From Aphodoplasma sp045592745 (lineage in GTDB: Bacteria > Bacillota > Clostridia > UBA1381 > UMGS1253): a stretch of DNA of 33,325 nucleotides. Below, in pieces: positions 16,582 through 24,619 of the stretch. The notes beneath the pieces were generated by a model. That model was not told where the DNA came from. It did not search any database and saw only the letters and a program-made list of their open reading frames with translations. A program made the translations under genes and the position numbers. The stretch is taken from the NCBI GenBank assembly GCA_045592745.1, contig JAZNVH010000019.1:1-33325 (forward strand), in the 5' to 3' direction. The first letter of the stretch is position 1, and every line of letters starts with the position of its first letter.

Positions 16582-16623
16582 ACCTGCAACGTGTACTAAC
16601 GCATAATTTGCAGGTGTTTTTAT
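16582..16623 (+). other. Intercistronic hairpin between the biotin carrier and beta-subunit genes
   Basis: ACCTGCAA (16582-16589) pairs perfectly with TTGCAGGT (16608-16615), with a small CGT/ACG inner stem. A T tract (GTTTTTAT) follows on the plus strand, opposite to the operon. On the sense transcript it is a plain stem-loop that may stabilise or process the mRNA. As a plus-strand terminator it would block antisense transcription. Confidence 0.5.
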
Positions 16624-16638
16624 AGTTTTTATCTTAGA

Positions 16639-17025
16639 TTAGTTTAACGAAACAAGTGCGTCGCCTGTGTTTACGCTTGCGCCCTTGCTTGTATTGATTG
16701 CAGCTACAACGCCTGCGCTTGGAGCAACAATTTCGTTTTCCATCTTCATAGCCTCAAGCACACACAAAACATCGCCTGCATTTACGCTCTGACCTGCAGA
16801 AACTTTGATGTCAAGGATTGTTCCGGGCATCGGAGCCGATACTACTGTTGCGCCTGCCGGTGCAGGTGTGGGAGCCTGTGCAGGAACTGCTGCCGCCGGA
16901 GCCTGTGCAGGAGCGGGAGCCTGTGCAGGAGCAGGTGTAGCAATAGGAGTATTAACAACGCCTGTTGCTTCTTCAACCTCTACCTCATATACATTACCAT
17001 TAACTTTTATAACAAATTTTTTCAT
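16639..17025 (-). CDS. Biotin carrier protein (gamma/C-type subunit of the sodium-pump decarboxylase)
   Basis: This swinging-arm subunit carries CO2 on biotin from the carboxyltransferases to the membrane decarboxylase. It has a short N-terminal beta segment, then a flexible Ala/Pro-rich linker (about residues 26-58, repeating PAPAQ), then the biotinyl domain. The biotin-accepting Lys94 lies in EAMKMEN. At 128 residues it matches MmdC/GcdC-type carriers. The start ATG 17025 follows AGGAGG with good spacing. The only biotin ligase in the window is birA at 31409-32200. Confidence 0.95.
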   Translation of the reverse strand: MKKFVIKVNGNVYEVEVEEATGVVNTPIATPAPAQAPAPAQAPAAAVPAQAPTPAPAGATVVSAPMPGTILDIKVSAGQSVNAGDVLCVLEAMKMENEIVAPSAGVVAAINTSKGASVNTGDALVSLN

Positions 17026-17068
17026 TTTTTATTCCTCCTGAAATTTTTTAATACATTTTCTACACGTT

Positions 17069-17386
17069 TTATCTGTTGTTTGCGCTCCAAAGAGGCATCT
17101 GGCTACCTTGTCTTTTTATTGACATAACACGAAGTCTCTTTGTCGGGTCATCACCGCTCATAGCTGCAACCGCTGCTGAGATAACTGCAATTACTTCATC
17201 ATTATCAGCAATCGGTGTTGCGCTTGCCACAGCTGACGGTGCGACTTTAATCTCCGGTGCCGGTGCGCCGTCTTTTTTAGCAAAAAGCTTCATTATGCTA
17301 AGCACTACCATCAAAATTATAAGAACAGCAAAAACAATTAGTATTCCCTGAAGTGCAACAAGCAATCCCGCTGAAAAGTTTACCAT
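17069..17386 (-). CDS. OadG-family small membrane subunit of the sodium-pump decarboxylase
   Basis: This small subunit anchors or assembles the decarboxylase complex. From ATG 17386 the protein has 105 residues: a hydrophobic N-terminal helix (VALQGILIVFAVLIILMVVL), a basic turn (KLFAKKDG), a Pro/Ala linker and a C-terminal tail. The tail contains IAVISAAVAAMSG and ends in the SQMPLWSANNR box, typical of OadG/MmdD. A GTG three codons upstream is in frame but lies on the ribosome binding site (AGGTGA), so I prefer the ATG. It lies between the 12S-type transferase and the biotin carrier. Confidence 0.9.
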   Translation of the reverse strand: MVNFSAGLLVALQGILIVFAVLIILMVVLSIMKLFAKKDGAPAPEIKVAPSAVASATPIADNDEVIAVISAAVAAMSGDDPTKRLRVMSIKRQGSQMPLWSANNR

Positions 17387-17404
17387 AAATATCACCTCAT
17401 TTTC

Positions 17405-18955
17405 TTATAACGGAATATTTCCGTGTTTTTTTGTCGGCAAGCCCTCTTGCTTGCTTTTTAACATACAAAGAGCACTCGCTATCCTTTGTCTTGTAGTCGA
17501 AGGCTCAATTACATCGTCTACATATCCCCTCTTTGCTGCTTCATAAGGATTTGCAAACTTTGCTTTGTACTCATCTATCTTGGCAGCTCTTTCGCTTATC
17601 GGGTCATTTGCTGCTGCAATATCTTTTCTGAAAATAATATTTGCAGCGCCGTCAGGGCCCATTACAGCGATTTCGGCTGTTGGCCAAGCAAAAACCATAT
17701 CTGCACCAAGGTGCTTCGAGCTCATTGCTATATAAGCTCCGCCATATGCCTTGCGCATAATAACGTTTATAAGCGGTACGCTCGCCTCTGAATATGCAAA
17801 CAGAAGCTTTGCGCCGTGGCGTATAATGCCGTTATGCTCCTGAGAAACACCCGGCAAATATCCCGGAACATCTGTAAAAGTAATAATCGGTATATTAAAG
17901 CTGTCACAAAAACGTACAAATCTTGCCGCTTTGTCCGAGGAGTCAACATCAAGCGAACCAGCCATAAAACGTGGCTGATTTGCTACTATTCCTACTGTAG
18001 AACCATCTATTCTTGCAAAACCTATCACAATATTTTTTGCAAAATGCTCATGCACCTCGAAAAAGTCTGCGCTGTCAACTACCTCTTTTATAACATCTTT
18101 TACGTCATATGCCTTGTTTGCGCTGTCAGGTATAATCTCGTTTAGCTTTTCTGATATGCGCATACAATCATCCGTAGGCTCATATACCGGTGCACCAAGC
18201 TTATTATTTGACGGCAAAAACGAAATAAGACGCTTTACCTTTTCTATACATTCTTCATCGTCTGCTGCAGTAAAATGTGCAACACCGCTTTTTGCCGCTT
18301 GCGCCTGCGCTCCGCCAAGCTCTTCTGAGCTAACCTGCTCGCCCGTAACAGAGCTTACAACCTGAGGCCCTGTAATAAACATCTGGCTCGTTTTTTCCAC
18401 CATAAACACAAAGTCCGTAATTGCCGGTGAATAAACTGCACCGCCCGCACAAGGTCCCATTATAATCGAAATCTGCGGAATGACGCCCGATGCGCGTGTG
18501 TTTCTGTAAAAAATCTCTCCAAAACCCGAAAGTGCATCGAGACCTTCCTGAATACGCGCTCCGCCACTATCATTTATTCCAATAATGGGTGCTCCCATTT
18601 TGAGAGCCATATCCATTACCTTACAAATCTTTTTTGCATGCATCTCACCAAGAGAGCCGCCTATTACAGTAAAATCCTGTGAATACACATATACAAGATT
18701 TCCGTTTATCGTGCCGTATCCGGTAACAACGCCTTCGCCCGGAGCAACTGTTTTTGGCATATCAAATTCACTAGAGCGATGTGTAACAAAAGCATCAATC
18801 TCGACAAAGCTACCTTTATCCAAAAGTGCATCTATACGCTCACGCGCAGTTTTTTTGCCGCTGTCGTGTTGCTTTTTAATTTTTTCTTCGCCGCCTCCAA
18901 GCGCAATCTTTTCACGCCTGATTTTTAAATCGTTGATTTTTTCTAATGCAGACAT
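17405..18955 (-). CDS. mmdA: Acyl-CoA carboxyltransferase / methylmalonyl-CoA decarboxylase alpha subunit (MmdA, 12S type)
   Basis: The enzyme transfers a carboxyl group between an acyl-CoA (methylmalonyl-CoA/propionyl-CoA, or a relative such as glutaconyl-CoA) and biotin. I start at ATG 18955 (MSALEKINDLKIRR), behind AAAGGAGG. Upstream in-frame codons would add unrelated residues. The length is then 516 residues, the family norm. Two crotonase-like halves are visible. The first has NDSGGARIQEG and GPCAGGAVYSPA oxyanion motifs. The second has DVPGYLPGVSQEHNGIIRHG and MRKAYGGAYIAM. It is the first gene of the operon, with the promoter at 19094-19122 and a leader of about 130 bases. The exact acyl-CoA cannot be assigned by eye. 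MmdA is favoured because the neighbours are sodium-pump subunits. Confidence 0.9.
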   Translation of the reverse strand: MSALEKINDLKIRREKIALGGGEEKIKKQHDSGKKTARERIDALLDKGSFVEIDAFVTHRSSEFDMPKTVAPGEGVVTGYGTINGNLVYVYSQDFTVIGGSLGEMHAKKICKVMDMALKMGAPIIGINDSGGARIQEGLDALSGFGEIFYRNTRASGVIPQISIIMGPCAGGAVYSPAITDFVFMVEKTSQMFITGPQVVSSVTGEQVSSEELGGAQAQAAKSGVAHFTAADDEECIEKVKRLISFLPSNNKLGAPVYEPTDDCMRISEKLNEIIPDSANKAYDVKDVIKEVVDSADFFEVHEHFAKNIVIGFARIDGSTVGIVANQPRFMAGSLDVDSSDKAARFVRFCDSFNIPIITFTDVPGYLPGVSQEHNGIIRHGAKLLFAYSEASVPLINVIMRKAYGGAYIAMSSKHLGADMVFAWPTAEIAVMGPDGAANIIFRKDIAAANDPISERAAKIDEYKAKFANPYEAAKRGYVDDVIEPSTTRQRIASALCMLKSKQEGLPTKKHGNIPL

Positions 18956-18965
18956 GTAAACCTCC

Positions 18966-18995
18966 TTTATACACATTATTTTCTCTATGTATAAA
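18966..18995 (-). other. Leader hairpin next to the mmdA ribosome binding site
   Basis: TTTATACA (18966-18973) is complementary to TGTATAAA (18988-18995). On the minus-strand transcript the 3' arm ends in the AAA that opens the AAAGGAGG site of mmdA. It could tune translation but is AT-rich and weak. Confidence 0.3.
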
Positions 18996-19093
18996 AATAG
19001 TTTTTCATAAGATAAAACTCTCCACAAATCGTATTTTTAATACTTAATTTGCTTACTTTTTATTTATCGAAAAACCAAATTTACCTATTATAA

Positions 19094-19122
19094 ATTATAC
19101 CAAAAAATCCAATTTTTTTCAA
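19094..19122 (-). promoter_or_regulatory. Sigma-A promoter of the decarboxylase operon
   Basis: On the minus strand TTGAAA (19117-19122) and TATAAT (19094-19099) are separated by 17 bases, within the 200-base gap upstream of mmdA. The predicted leader is about 130 bases. Confidence 0.7.
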
Positions 19123-19155
19123 GCAAAAATCACAAATTTTATAAAAAAATTAATT

Positions 19156-19521
19156 TCAGCATCCACCTGTAAAATATCCGTCAAGACATAGATGAAATTC
19201 TTTAAAGTCATCACTTTGAAAACGGAGTTTTTTTGCTAAAGTTTCAAGTCTTTCATTTTTTATAACAACGTTTTTTATCCCACCAAGATCCAACGAATTA
19301 AGAAGTGCTTTTCCCATACCATATTCTATTGAAAAATCATCTGCTGCAATTTCTTCAATGACCGTTTTTCCATTCTCCATACTTACCGCTCCAACGCCTA
19401 CAATATCTACACCATCGCACGCAGTCATGACCATCATTTTTGATATATCAGTATCAATGCCACACCTTAATAGGTACTCCCCCGCGTCTTTTTTATCAAT
19501 TACAACTTTAAACTCCAACAT
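19156..19521 (-). CDS. Small GNAT-like hypothetical protein
   Basis: The 121-residue protein has no certain family. Its C-terminal half (YGMGKALLNSLDLGGIKNVVIKN, then LETLAKKLRF) resembles the acetyl-CoA-binding motif and last strands of N-acetyltransferases. The N-terminal half (AGEYLLRCGIDTD, then VDIVGVGAVSMENGKTVIEEIAA) could be the preceding strands. It is shorter than a typical GNAT and may be a degenerate or minimal version. It ends in a Cys-containing tail (YFTGGC). The start is ATG 19521 behind AGGGGAA, only 12 bases after rluB stops, so it is co-transcribed with rluB. A ribosome-related acetylation role would fit the neighbour but is unproven. Confidence 0.7.
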   Translation of the reverse strand: MLEFKVVIDKKDAGEYLLRCGIDTDISKMMVMTACDGVDIVGVGAVSMENGKTVIEEIAADDFSIEYGMGKALLNSLDLGGIKNVVIKNERLETLAKKLRFQSDDFKEFHLCLDGYFTGGC

Positions 19522-19533
19522 ATTTCTTTCCCC

Positions 19534-20256
19534 TTATCTGCCCATCAAATATGAAATTTCATAGCTCGTAAGATGACGCCATCTTCCACGCGCAAGATTT
19601 CCTATTTCAACTTTTCCTATAGCAATTCTTTCAAGCGCCGCCACCGTATAGCCGAGCGATTCAAACATTTTTCTAACCTGTCTGTTCTTTCCCTCGTGTA
19701 TAGTAATTTTTACCCTGCTTTGCCCCGGAACCGAATCAAGCAAATCAACCTCAGCAGGAGATGTTTTATAATCTTCAACCTTTATCCCACGTCTTAATGC
19801 TGCCAAGTGCTTTATTGTAATTCCGCCCTTTAGTGTAGCAATATAGGTTTTTCCAACGTTATGTTTTGGATGAGTAATACGATAAGTAAAATCACCATCA
19901 TTTGTAAGCAAAATAAGTCCCTCTGTATCATAATCGAGTCTTCCTACAGGATAGAGGTTTGCATTTAACTCATCCTTGACTAAGTCAACCACAGTTTCTC
20001 TTTCAAACTGGTCTTTAACCGCACTTATATAGCCATATGGCTTATTAAGCATAATGTAATATTTCTTTTTTTCAAGCTCAAGTTCTTTTCCGTCAAGACT
20101 CACCCGATTTGCACCAATCTCAACCTTTGTCCCAAGCTCACACACAAGCTTTCCGTCCACTTTGACTCTTCCGCTTGTTATAAATTCTTCTGCGTGCCTT
20201 CTTGAAGCCACTCCACACATTGCAATATACTTTTGAAGTCTTACTATTTCTCCCAT
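19534..20256 (-). CDS. rluB: Ribosomal large-subunit pseudouridine synthase B family protein
   Basis: The enzyme isomerises a specific uridine in 23S rRNA (or a close rRNA target) to pseudouridine. An S4 RNA-binding domain occupies about residues 4-60 (LQKYIAMCGVASRRHAEE). The RsuA/RluB catalytic domain follows, with Asp108 in the signature GRLDYDTEGLILLTNDG. A later signature, HEGKNRQVRKMFESLG, is typical of the RluB/E/F branch. The 240 residues are normal. The start is ATG 20256 behind GGGGGGA. The promoter lies at 20312-20340, and a GNAT-like gene follows in the same operon. Confidence 0.93.
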   Translation of the reverse strand: MGEIVRLQKYIAMCGVASRRHAEEFITSGRVKVDGKLVCELGTKVEIGANRVSLDGKELELEKKKYYIMLNKPYGYISAVKDQFERETVVDLVKDELNANLYPVGRLDYDTEGLILLTNDGDFTYRITHPKHNVGKTYIATLKGGITIKHLAALRRGIKVEDYKTSPAEVDLLDSVPGQSRVKITIHEGKNRQVRKMFESLGYTVAALERIAIGKVEIGNLARGRWRHLTSYEISYLMGR

Positions 20257-20311
20257 AGTCTTGTCCCCCCGACAGTCATTTTTTCGTTTTTTTCAAAAAC
20301 CTACATATACA

Positions 20312-20340
20312 ATTATACATTATTTTCCTTATACTATCAA
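20312..20340 (-). promoter_or_regulatory. Sigma-A promoter for rluB
   Basis: On the minus strand TTGATA (20335-20340) and TATAAT (20312-20317) are separated by 17 bases. They lie between the tatD terminator and rluB. Confidence 0.7.
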
Positions 20341-20418
20341 TGTTTTTTGACAATTATTTTTGCTAAAAACCATATATGACAATATTTTACCACAATAATC
20401 AATTTATATGTAATCAAA

Positions 20419-20465
20419 CAAAAAAGCAGATTTCACACCGTAGCTCCACAGTATAAATCTGCTTT
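20419..20465 (-). terminator. Terminator of the citrate synthase-tatD operon
   Basis: The minus strand has an 11-bp stem, AAAGCAGATTT (from 20465) with AAATCTGCTTT (to 20423), closing a 21-base loop, followed by a T-rich tail. It starts 7 bases after the tatD stop. Confidence 0.85.
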
Positions 20466-20471
20466 AATTTT

Positions 20472-21245
20472 TTATAATTCTATTTTAAAAAATCGAGTCG
20501 CATTCTGACGCGTAATTTTAGCAACATCTTCAAAGCTCATACCCTTAATTTCGGCAAGTTTACGCGCAGTATCAGCCACATAACCAGGATGATTGCGCTC
20601 ACCTCTGTGTGGCACAGGTGCAAGATAAGGCGAGTCCGTTTCGATAAAAATTCTCTCTATTGGGACTACACTCGCCGCCTCAACTGTCTTTACGGCATTT
20701 TTATACGTGAGTGGCCCTGCAAACGAAATATACATACCAAGCTTTAATGCTTCATTTGCCATCTGTGCACTTCCCGAAAAACAGTGAAATACACCGCCCG
20801 TAATATCAACGCCCTCACGCTTTAGTATTTCCATACAGTCTGCGTGAGCATCTCTGTCGTGAATAATAACAGGAAGACAAACCTCTCTTGCAAGCTGCAT
20901 TTGACGCGCAAACCACTTTTTTTGAACATCGCGTGGCGAATTGTCATAATAGTAGTCAAGCCCTATTTCACCAACCGCCTTTACCTTTTTATGAGTGCAC
21001 ATATTACGAAGTGTATCAATATCATCCTCACTCATAGACTCTGCATCATGCGGATGAACGCCTACTGCGGCATAGATAAAATCGTACTTTTCGGCAAGCT
21101 CTATCGCACGTTTTGACGATTCTATATCAGCACCGACAACCATAATTAAATCCACGCCAAACTCTGTATGAATCTTTTCTATAAGCTCATCTCTGTCAGT
21201 ATCAAATTTTTCATCATCCAGATGTGAATGTGTATCAAAAAGCAT
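20472..21245 (-). CDS. tatD: TatD-family metal-dependent deoxyribonuclease
   Basis: This is a TIM-barrel metallonuclease linked to DNA repair and turnover. Metal ligands visible are H6 and H8 in FDTHSHLDD, Glu in AVGEIGLDYY, His in PVIIHDRDAH, His in GVFHCFSGS, and Asp in IETDSPYLAPVPHRG. The last three blocks are TatD signatures. The 257 residues are normal. The start is ATG 21245 behind GGTGAT, 23 bases after the citrate synthase stop, so it is likely the second gene of that operon. Confidence 0.95.
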   Translation of the reverse strand: MLFDTHSHLDDEKFDTDRDELIEKIHTEFGVDLIMVVGADIESSKRAIELAEKYDFIYAAVGVHPHDAESMSEDDIDTLRNMCTHKKVKAVGEIGLDYYYDNSPRDVQKKWFARQMQLAREVCLPVIIHDRDAHADCMEILKREGVDITGGVFHCFSGSAQMANEALKLGMYISFAGPLTYKNAVKTVEAASVVPIERIFIETDSPYLAPVPHRGERNHPGYVADTARKLAEIKGMSFEDVAKITRQNATRFFKIEL

Positions 21246-21268
21246 TTTATCACCATTTAGTTTTTTAT

Positions 21269-22630
21269 TTATCTTTCGTCAATCGTAACATAACCTTTGC
21301 CCGAAGTAACCGACTTATACGCAGGACGCATAATCTTGGTATTTGTTGTTATTTCCTCTATTCTGTGTGCAGACCAACCCACTATACGCGCTATTGCAAA
21401 TAGAGGTGTGTATAGCTCTTGTGGAAGGTCAAGCATTTTATAAACAAAACCTGAATACAAATCGACATTTGCACACATTGTCTTATCATGGCCCGTTACT
21501 GATGCAAAAAGCTCAGGTGTATTCTTCTCTATAAGGTCATAGAGCATAAATTCTTCCATCATACCCTTTTGCTGTGCAAGCTCGTATGCCTTTTTCTTAA
21601 GCATCACTTCACGCGGGTCAGATAAAGTATAAATCGCATGCCCCATACCATATACAAGTCCTGATCTATCATAGCTTTCCTTCTTAAGAATTTTTACTAT
21701 GTGATTTCTTACCTGCTCAACATCGTTTATATCAGAAAGATTTTCTTTAAAGTCCTCAATCATACCCATAACCCTCTGATTTGCACCACCGTGCTTTGGT
21801 CCTTTGAGCGAACCTACTGCGGCTGCAATTGCAGAGTATGTATCTGTTCCTGACGACGAAAGAACACGTGTTGCAAACGCTGAGTTATTGCCGCCACCAT
21901 GCTCTGCGTGTAAAATAAGTGCCAAGTCGAGAATTTCTGCCTCTAGCTCGGTATATTTATTATCAGGGCGTATCATATACAAAAAGTTTTCTGCAGTTGA
22001 CAAATCACTTTGCGGCTGATGTATGTACAGACTTTGTTTGTCGTGATAATGCCTCTTTGCCTGATATCCATACGCAACCATTGTAGGAAAGCGTGCGATA
22101 AGCTCAATAGACTGACGGAAAATATTTGCAAAGCTTGTATCGTCAGGATTGGGGTCATAAGAATAACTTGCAAGAACACAGCGTGCAAGCTTGTTCATTA
22201 TATTGATACTCGGCGCTTTCATTATCATATCTTCCGCAAAGCTGTCCGGAAGCATACGCTGTGAACCAATTAATTCTCTAAAAGCATTATACTGGTTACG
22301 ATTTGGTAAAAAGCCTGAAAGAAGTAAAAATGCAACCTCTTCAAAGCCAAAGCGTTTCTCTCTTTGACAAGCATCAACTATATCACGCACATCAACGCCG
22401 CGGTAGCGTAAACGTCCCTCGCATGGAATTTTCTCACCGTCTTCAATAACGTAACCCTTAACATCACCGATTGATGTAAGTCCGGCCATAACGCCCGTAC
22501 CGTCATTACGGCGAAGACCGCGCTGTACATTGTATTTATCATATAAAGATGGTGAAAGAGGCCTATATGACTCTGTAATTCTGTCATTAAATCCCTCTAT
22601 ATCCTGAGCCCTTTTTAATATATCTGACAT
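21269..22630 (-). CDS. Citrate synthase (clostridial long form)
   Basis: The enzyme condenses oxaloacetate and acetyl-CoA to citrate. I start at ATG 22630 (MSDILKRAQDIEG), behind a GGGGG-containing site. An upstream in-frame start would overlap the promoter. The length is 453 residues. Catalytic His and Asp candidates are in LHAEHGGGNNSAF, in GPKHGGANQRVMGM, and in the later VYGMGHAIY and SGFVYKMLDLP blocks. A stand-alone citrate synthase in a fermentative clostridium usually feeds glutamate synthesis through a partial TCA cycle. It has its own promoter at 22665-22693 and is followed by tatD. 2-methylcitrate synthase is a possible alternative, but the sequence looks like citrate synthase. Confidence 0.92.
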   Translation of the reverse strand: MSDILKRAQDIEGFNDRITESYRPLSPSLYDKYNVQRGLRRNDGTGVMAGLTSIGDVKGYVIEDGEKIPCEGRLRYRGVDVRDIVDACQREKRFGFEEVAFLLLSGFLPNRNQYNAFRELIGSQRMLPDSFAEDMIMKAPSINIMNKLARCVLASYSYDPNPDDTSFANIFRQSIELIARFPTMVAYGYQAKRHYHDKQSLYIHQPQSDLSTAENFLYMIRPDNKYTELEAEILDLALILHAEHGGGNNSAFATRVLSSSGTDTYSAIAAAVGSLKGPKHGGANQRVMGMIEDFKENLSDINDVEQVRNHIVKILKKESYDRSGLVYGMGHAIYTLSDPREVMLKKKAYELAQQKGMMEEFMLYDLIEKNTPELFASVTGHDKTMCANVDLYSGFVYKMLDLPQELYTPLFAIARIVGWSAHRIEEITTNTKIMRPAYKSVTSGKGYVTIDER

Positions 22631-22664
22631 ATTTGTTTGCCCCCTATAAGTCATATTACTCAAT

Positions 22665-22693
22665 ATTATAACACCATATGCACGCAAATGCAA
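22665..22693 (-). promoter_or_regulatory. Sigma-A promoter of citrate synthase
   Basis: On the minus strand TTGCAT (22688-22693) and TATAAT (22665-22670) are separated by 17 bases, about 35 bases upstream of the start codon. Confidence 0.75.
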
Positions 22694-22803
22694 GTTTTTT
22701 AATAATAAATTGCAAATTTTATTTCCTTTTTCTGCTTATTTGCGTAAAATCACTCTGTTTTTTTATTTTTTCGCAAATTTTTGTGTTGTTTCTTGCATAA
22801 CAC

Positions 22804-22835
22804 AAAAGCGACCGATATAAAAACCGATCGCTTTT
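22804..22835 (-). terminator. Terminator of the hydrogenase operon
   Basis: A 13-pair stem with two G-T pairs, AAAAGCGATCGGT against ATCGGTCGCTTTT on the minus strand, closes a short A/T loop 15 bases after the hydA stop. The T tract is modest (TTTTGTGTT). Confidence 0.75.
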
Positions 22836-22849
22836 CAATGTTATATTTA

Positions 22850-24595
22850 TTAATACAAATCTCTCTTCTTATAATGTGTATGCAAAAGCTCGTGTGCCTT
22901 GTGTGAACCCGGCTTTTCAAAATACTCATCATAAAGCTTTTTGATTACAGGATTTTCGTGTGACTTTCTAATCGGAAGTGACTTATCCTCGTTATAGAGA
23001 GCCTTTGCACGAACTGCCTTAACATCAACTGCTGCCTGTGTTTTTGCGTCTACGATAGGCTGTCCGCCACCTGTTACACAACCACCCGGACATGCCATAA
23101 TCTCAACAAAATCATAACTTTCCTCGCCTGCTTTTATTGCATCAAGAAGCTTTCTTGCATTACCAAGACCATGTGCAACTGCAGCTTTAATCTTCTTGCC
23201 TGCAATTTCAACCTCTGCGCGCTTAATTCCATCAGTTCCGCGAACGATGCTGTAGCTGTCCTCGTCAACAGATTTACCAGACAAAATCTCAGCAACTGTA
23301 CGAAGTGCCGCTTCCATAACACCGCCGGTAGCACCAAAGATAACACCGGCGCCGGTAGCTTTGCCAAACGGATCTTCAAACTCTTCATCAGGAAGATTTA
23401 CAAAATCAATACCTGCCTGCTTTATCATTTTTGCAAGCTCACGGGTTGTGATTACGATATCAACATCTCGAAGCTCGCCATTTGCAAGCTCTTCACGTGC
23501 TGCTTCAAACTTTTTAGCAGTACACGGCATAACAGATACTGTTACAATGCTCTTCGGGTCAATACCCTCTTTTTCAGCATAATAAGTCTTTAAAAGAGCA
23601 CCAAACATCTCATGCGGCGATTTTGCCGATGAAAGATTATCTAAAAACTCAGGATAGTTATGCTCACAGAATTTTACCCAACCGGGGCTACACGATGTGA
23701 TAACAGGTAGTTTACCACCATTTGTAATTCTGTTTATAACCTCTGTACCTTCCTCCATAATTGTAAGGTCGGCACCTGTATCTGTATCAAATACTTTTGT
23801 AAAGCCAAGTCTGCGAAGTGCTGCAACCATCTTGCCTGTAACAGCAGTTCCCATCTCCATACCAAACTCTTCACCAAGAGCAGCTCTTACAGCAGGTGCA
23901 GTCTGCACGATAACGTATTTTGACTCATCGTGAATTGCATCCCATACTTTCTTTGTATCATCCTTTTCGCTAAGTGCACCAACGGGGCAAGCTGTGATAC
24001 ACTGACCACAGTTTACACATGCAACCTCGCCAAGTGACTTATCAAAAGCACAACCAATATTTGTAAGGATACCTCTCTGTTTTGCATCGATAACGCCAAC
24101 AGTCTGTATATTCTTACATACGCTTACGCAGCGACGACAAAGAATACATTTATTGTTGTCACGTACAATAGACGGTGACAAATCATCAATCTCATAGTTT
24201 AATTCATTTTTAGCCGGCTCGTACGGAAGCTCAGTTATACCAAGCTCTTCTGAGAGCTTTTGAAGCTCACAGTTTCTGTTACGAACACAAGTAAGACATT
24301 TCTTATCATGGTTTGATAAAATAAGCTCAAGTGTTGTTTTTCTTGATTCGCGTACGATTGGCGAGTTTGTAAAAACTTCCATACCTTCGTTTATAGGATA
24401 TACACAAGCTGCCTGAAGGCTTCTTGCACCTTTAATTTCAACAACACACATTCTGCATGAACCTATCTGATTTACATCTTTAAGGTAGCACAATGTAGGA
24501 ATATCTATATTGGCAAGACGAGCTGCTTCAAGAACAGTAGAGCCTTTTGGCGCGCTTACATCTATGCCGTTAATTTTAAGGTTGACCATTTCCAT
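22850..24595 (-). CDS. NADH-dependent [FeFe] hydrogenase catalytic subunit (HndD/HydA)
   Basis: This is the H2-forming subunit of a soluble, probably electron-bifurcating hydrogenase. Of its 581 residues, the N-terminal part is a [2Fe-2S] ferredoxin domain (C36, C47, C50, C64). A His-ligated cluster (H96, C100, C103, C109) and two [4Fe-4S] clusters (C150-C160 and C193-C203 region) follow. The H-cluster domain has motifs TSCSPGW (300-306), MPCTAKKFE (C358) and MACPGGCVTGG (C502, C506). The first motif has Ser where canonical TSCCPxW has a second Cys. A C-terminal small-subunit-like segment ends the protein. The start is ATG 24595 behind AGGAGA, 24 bases after the flavoprotein subunit. It is the last gene of the operon, before the terminator. 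Confidence 0.95.
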   Translation of the reverse strand: MEMVNLKINGIDVSAPKGSTVLEAARLANIDIPTLCYLKDVNQIGSCRMCVVEIKGARSLQAACVYPINEGMEVFTNSPIVRESRKTTLELILSNHDKKCLTCVRNRNCELQKLSEELGITELPYEPAKNELNYEIDDLSPSIVRDNNKCILCRRCVSVCKNIQTVGVIDAKQRGILTNIGCAFDKSLGEVACVNCGQCITACPVGALSEKDDTKKVWDAIHDESKYVIVQTAPAVRAALGEEFGMEMGTAVTGKMVAALRRLGFTKVFDTDTGADLTIMEEGTEVINRITNGGKLPVITSCSPGWVKFCEHNYPEFLDNLSSAKSPHEMFGALLKTYYAEKEGIDPKSIVTVSVMPCTAKKFEAAREELANGELRDVDIVITTRELAKMIKQAGIDFVNLPDEEFEDPFGKATGAGVIFGATGGVMEAALRTVAEILSGKSVDEDSYSIVRGTDGIKRAEVEIAGKKIKAAVAHGLGNARKLLDAIKAGEESYDFVEIMACPGGCVTGGGQPIVDAKTQAAVDVKAVRAKALYNEDKSLPIRKSHENPVIKKLYDEYFEKPGSHKAHELLHTHYKKRDLY

Positions 24596-24619
24596 TTTAT
24601 AAAATCTCCTCTCCTACGC

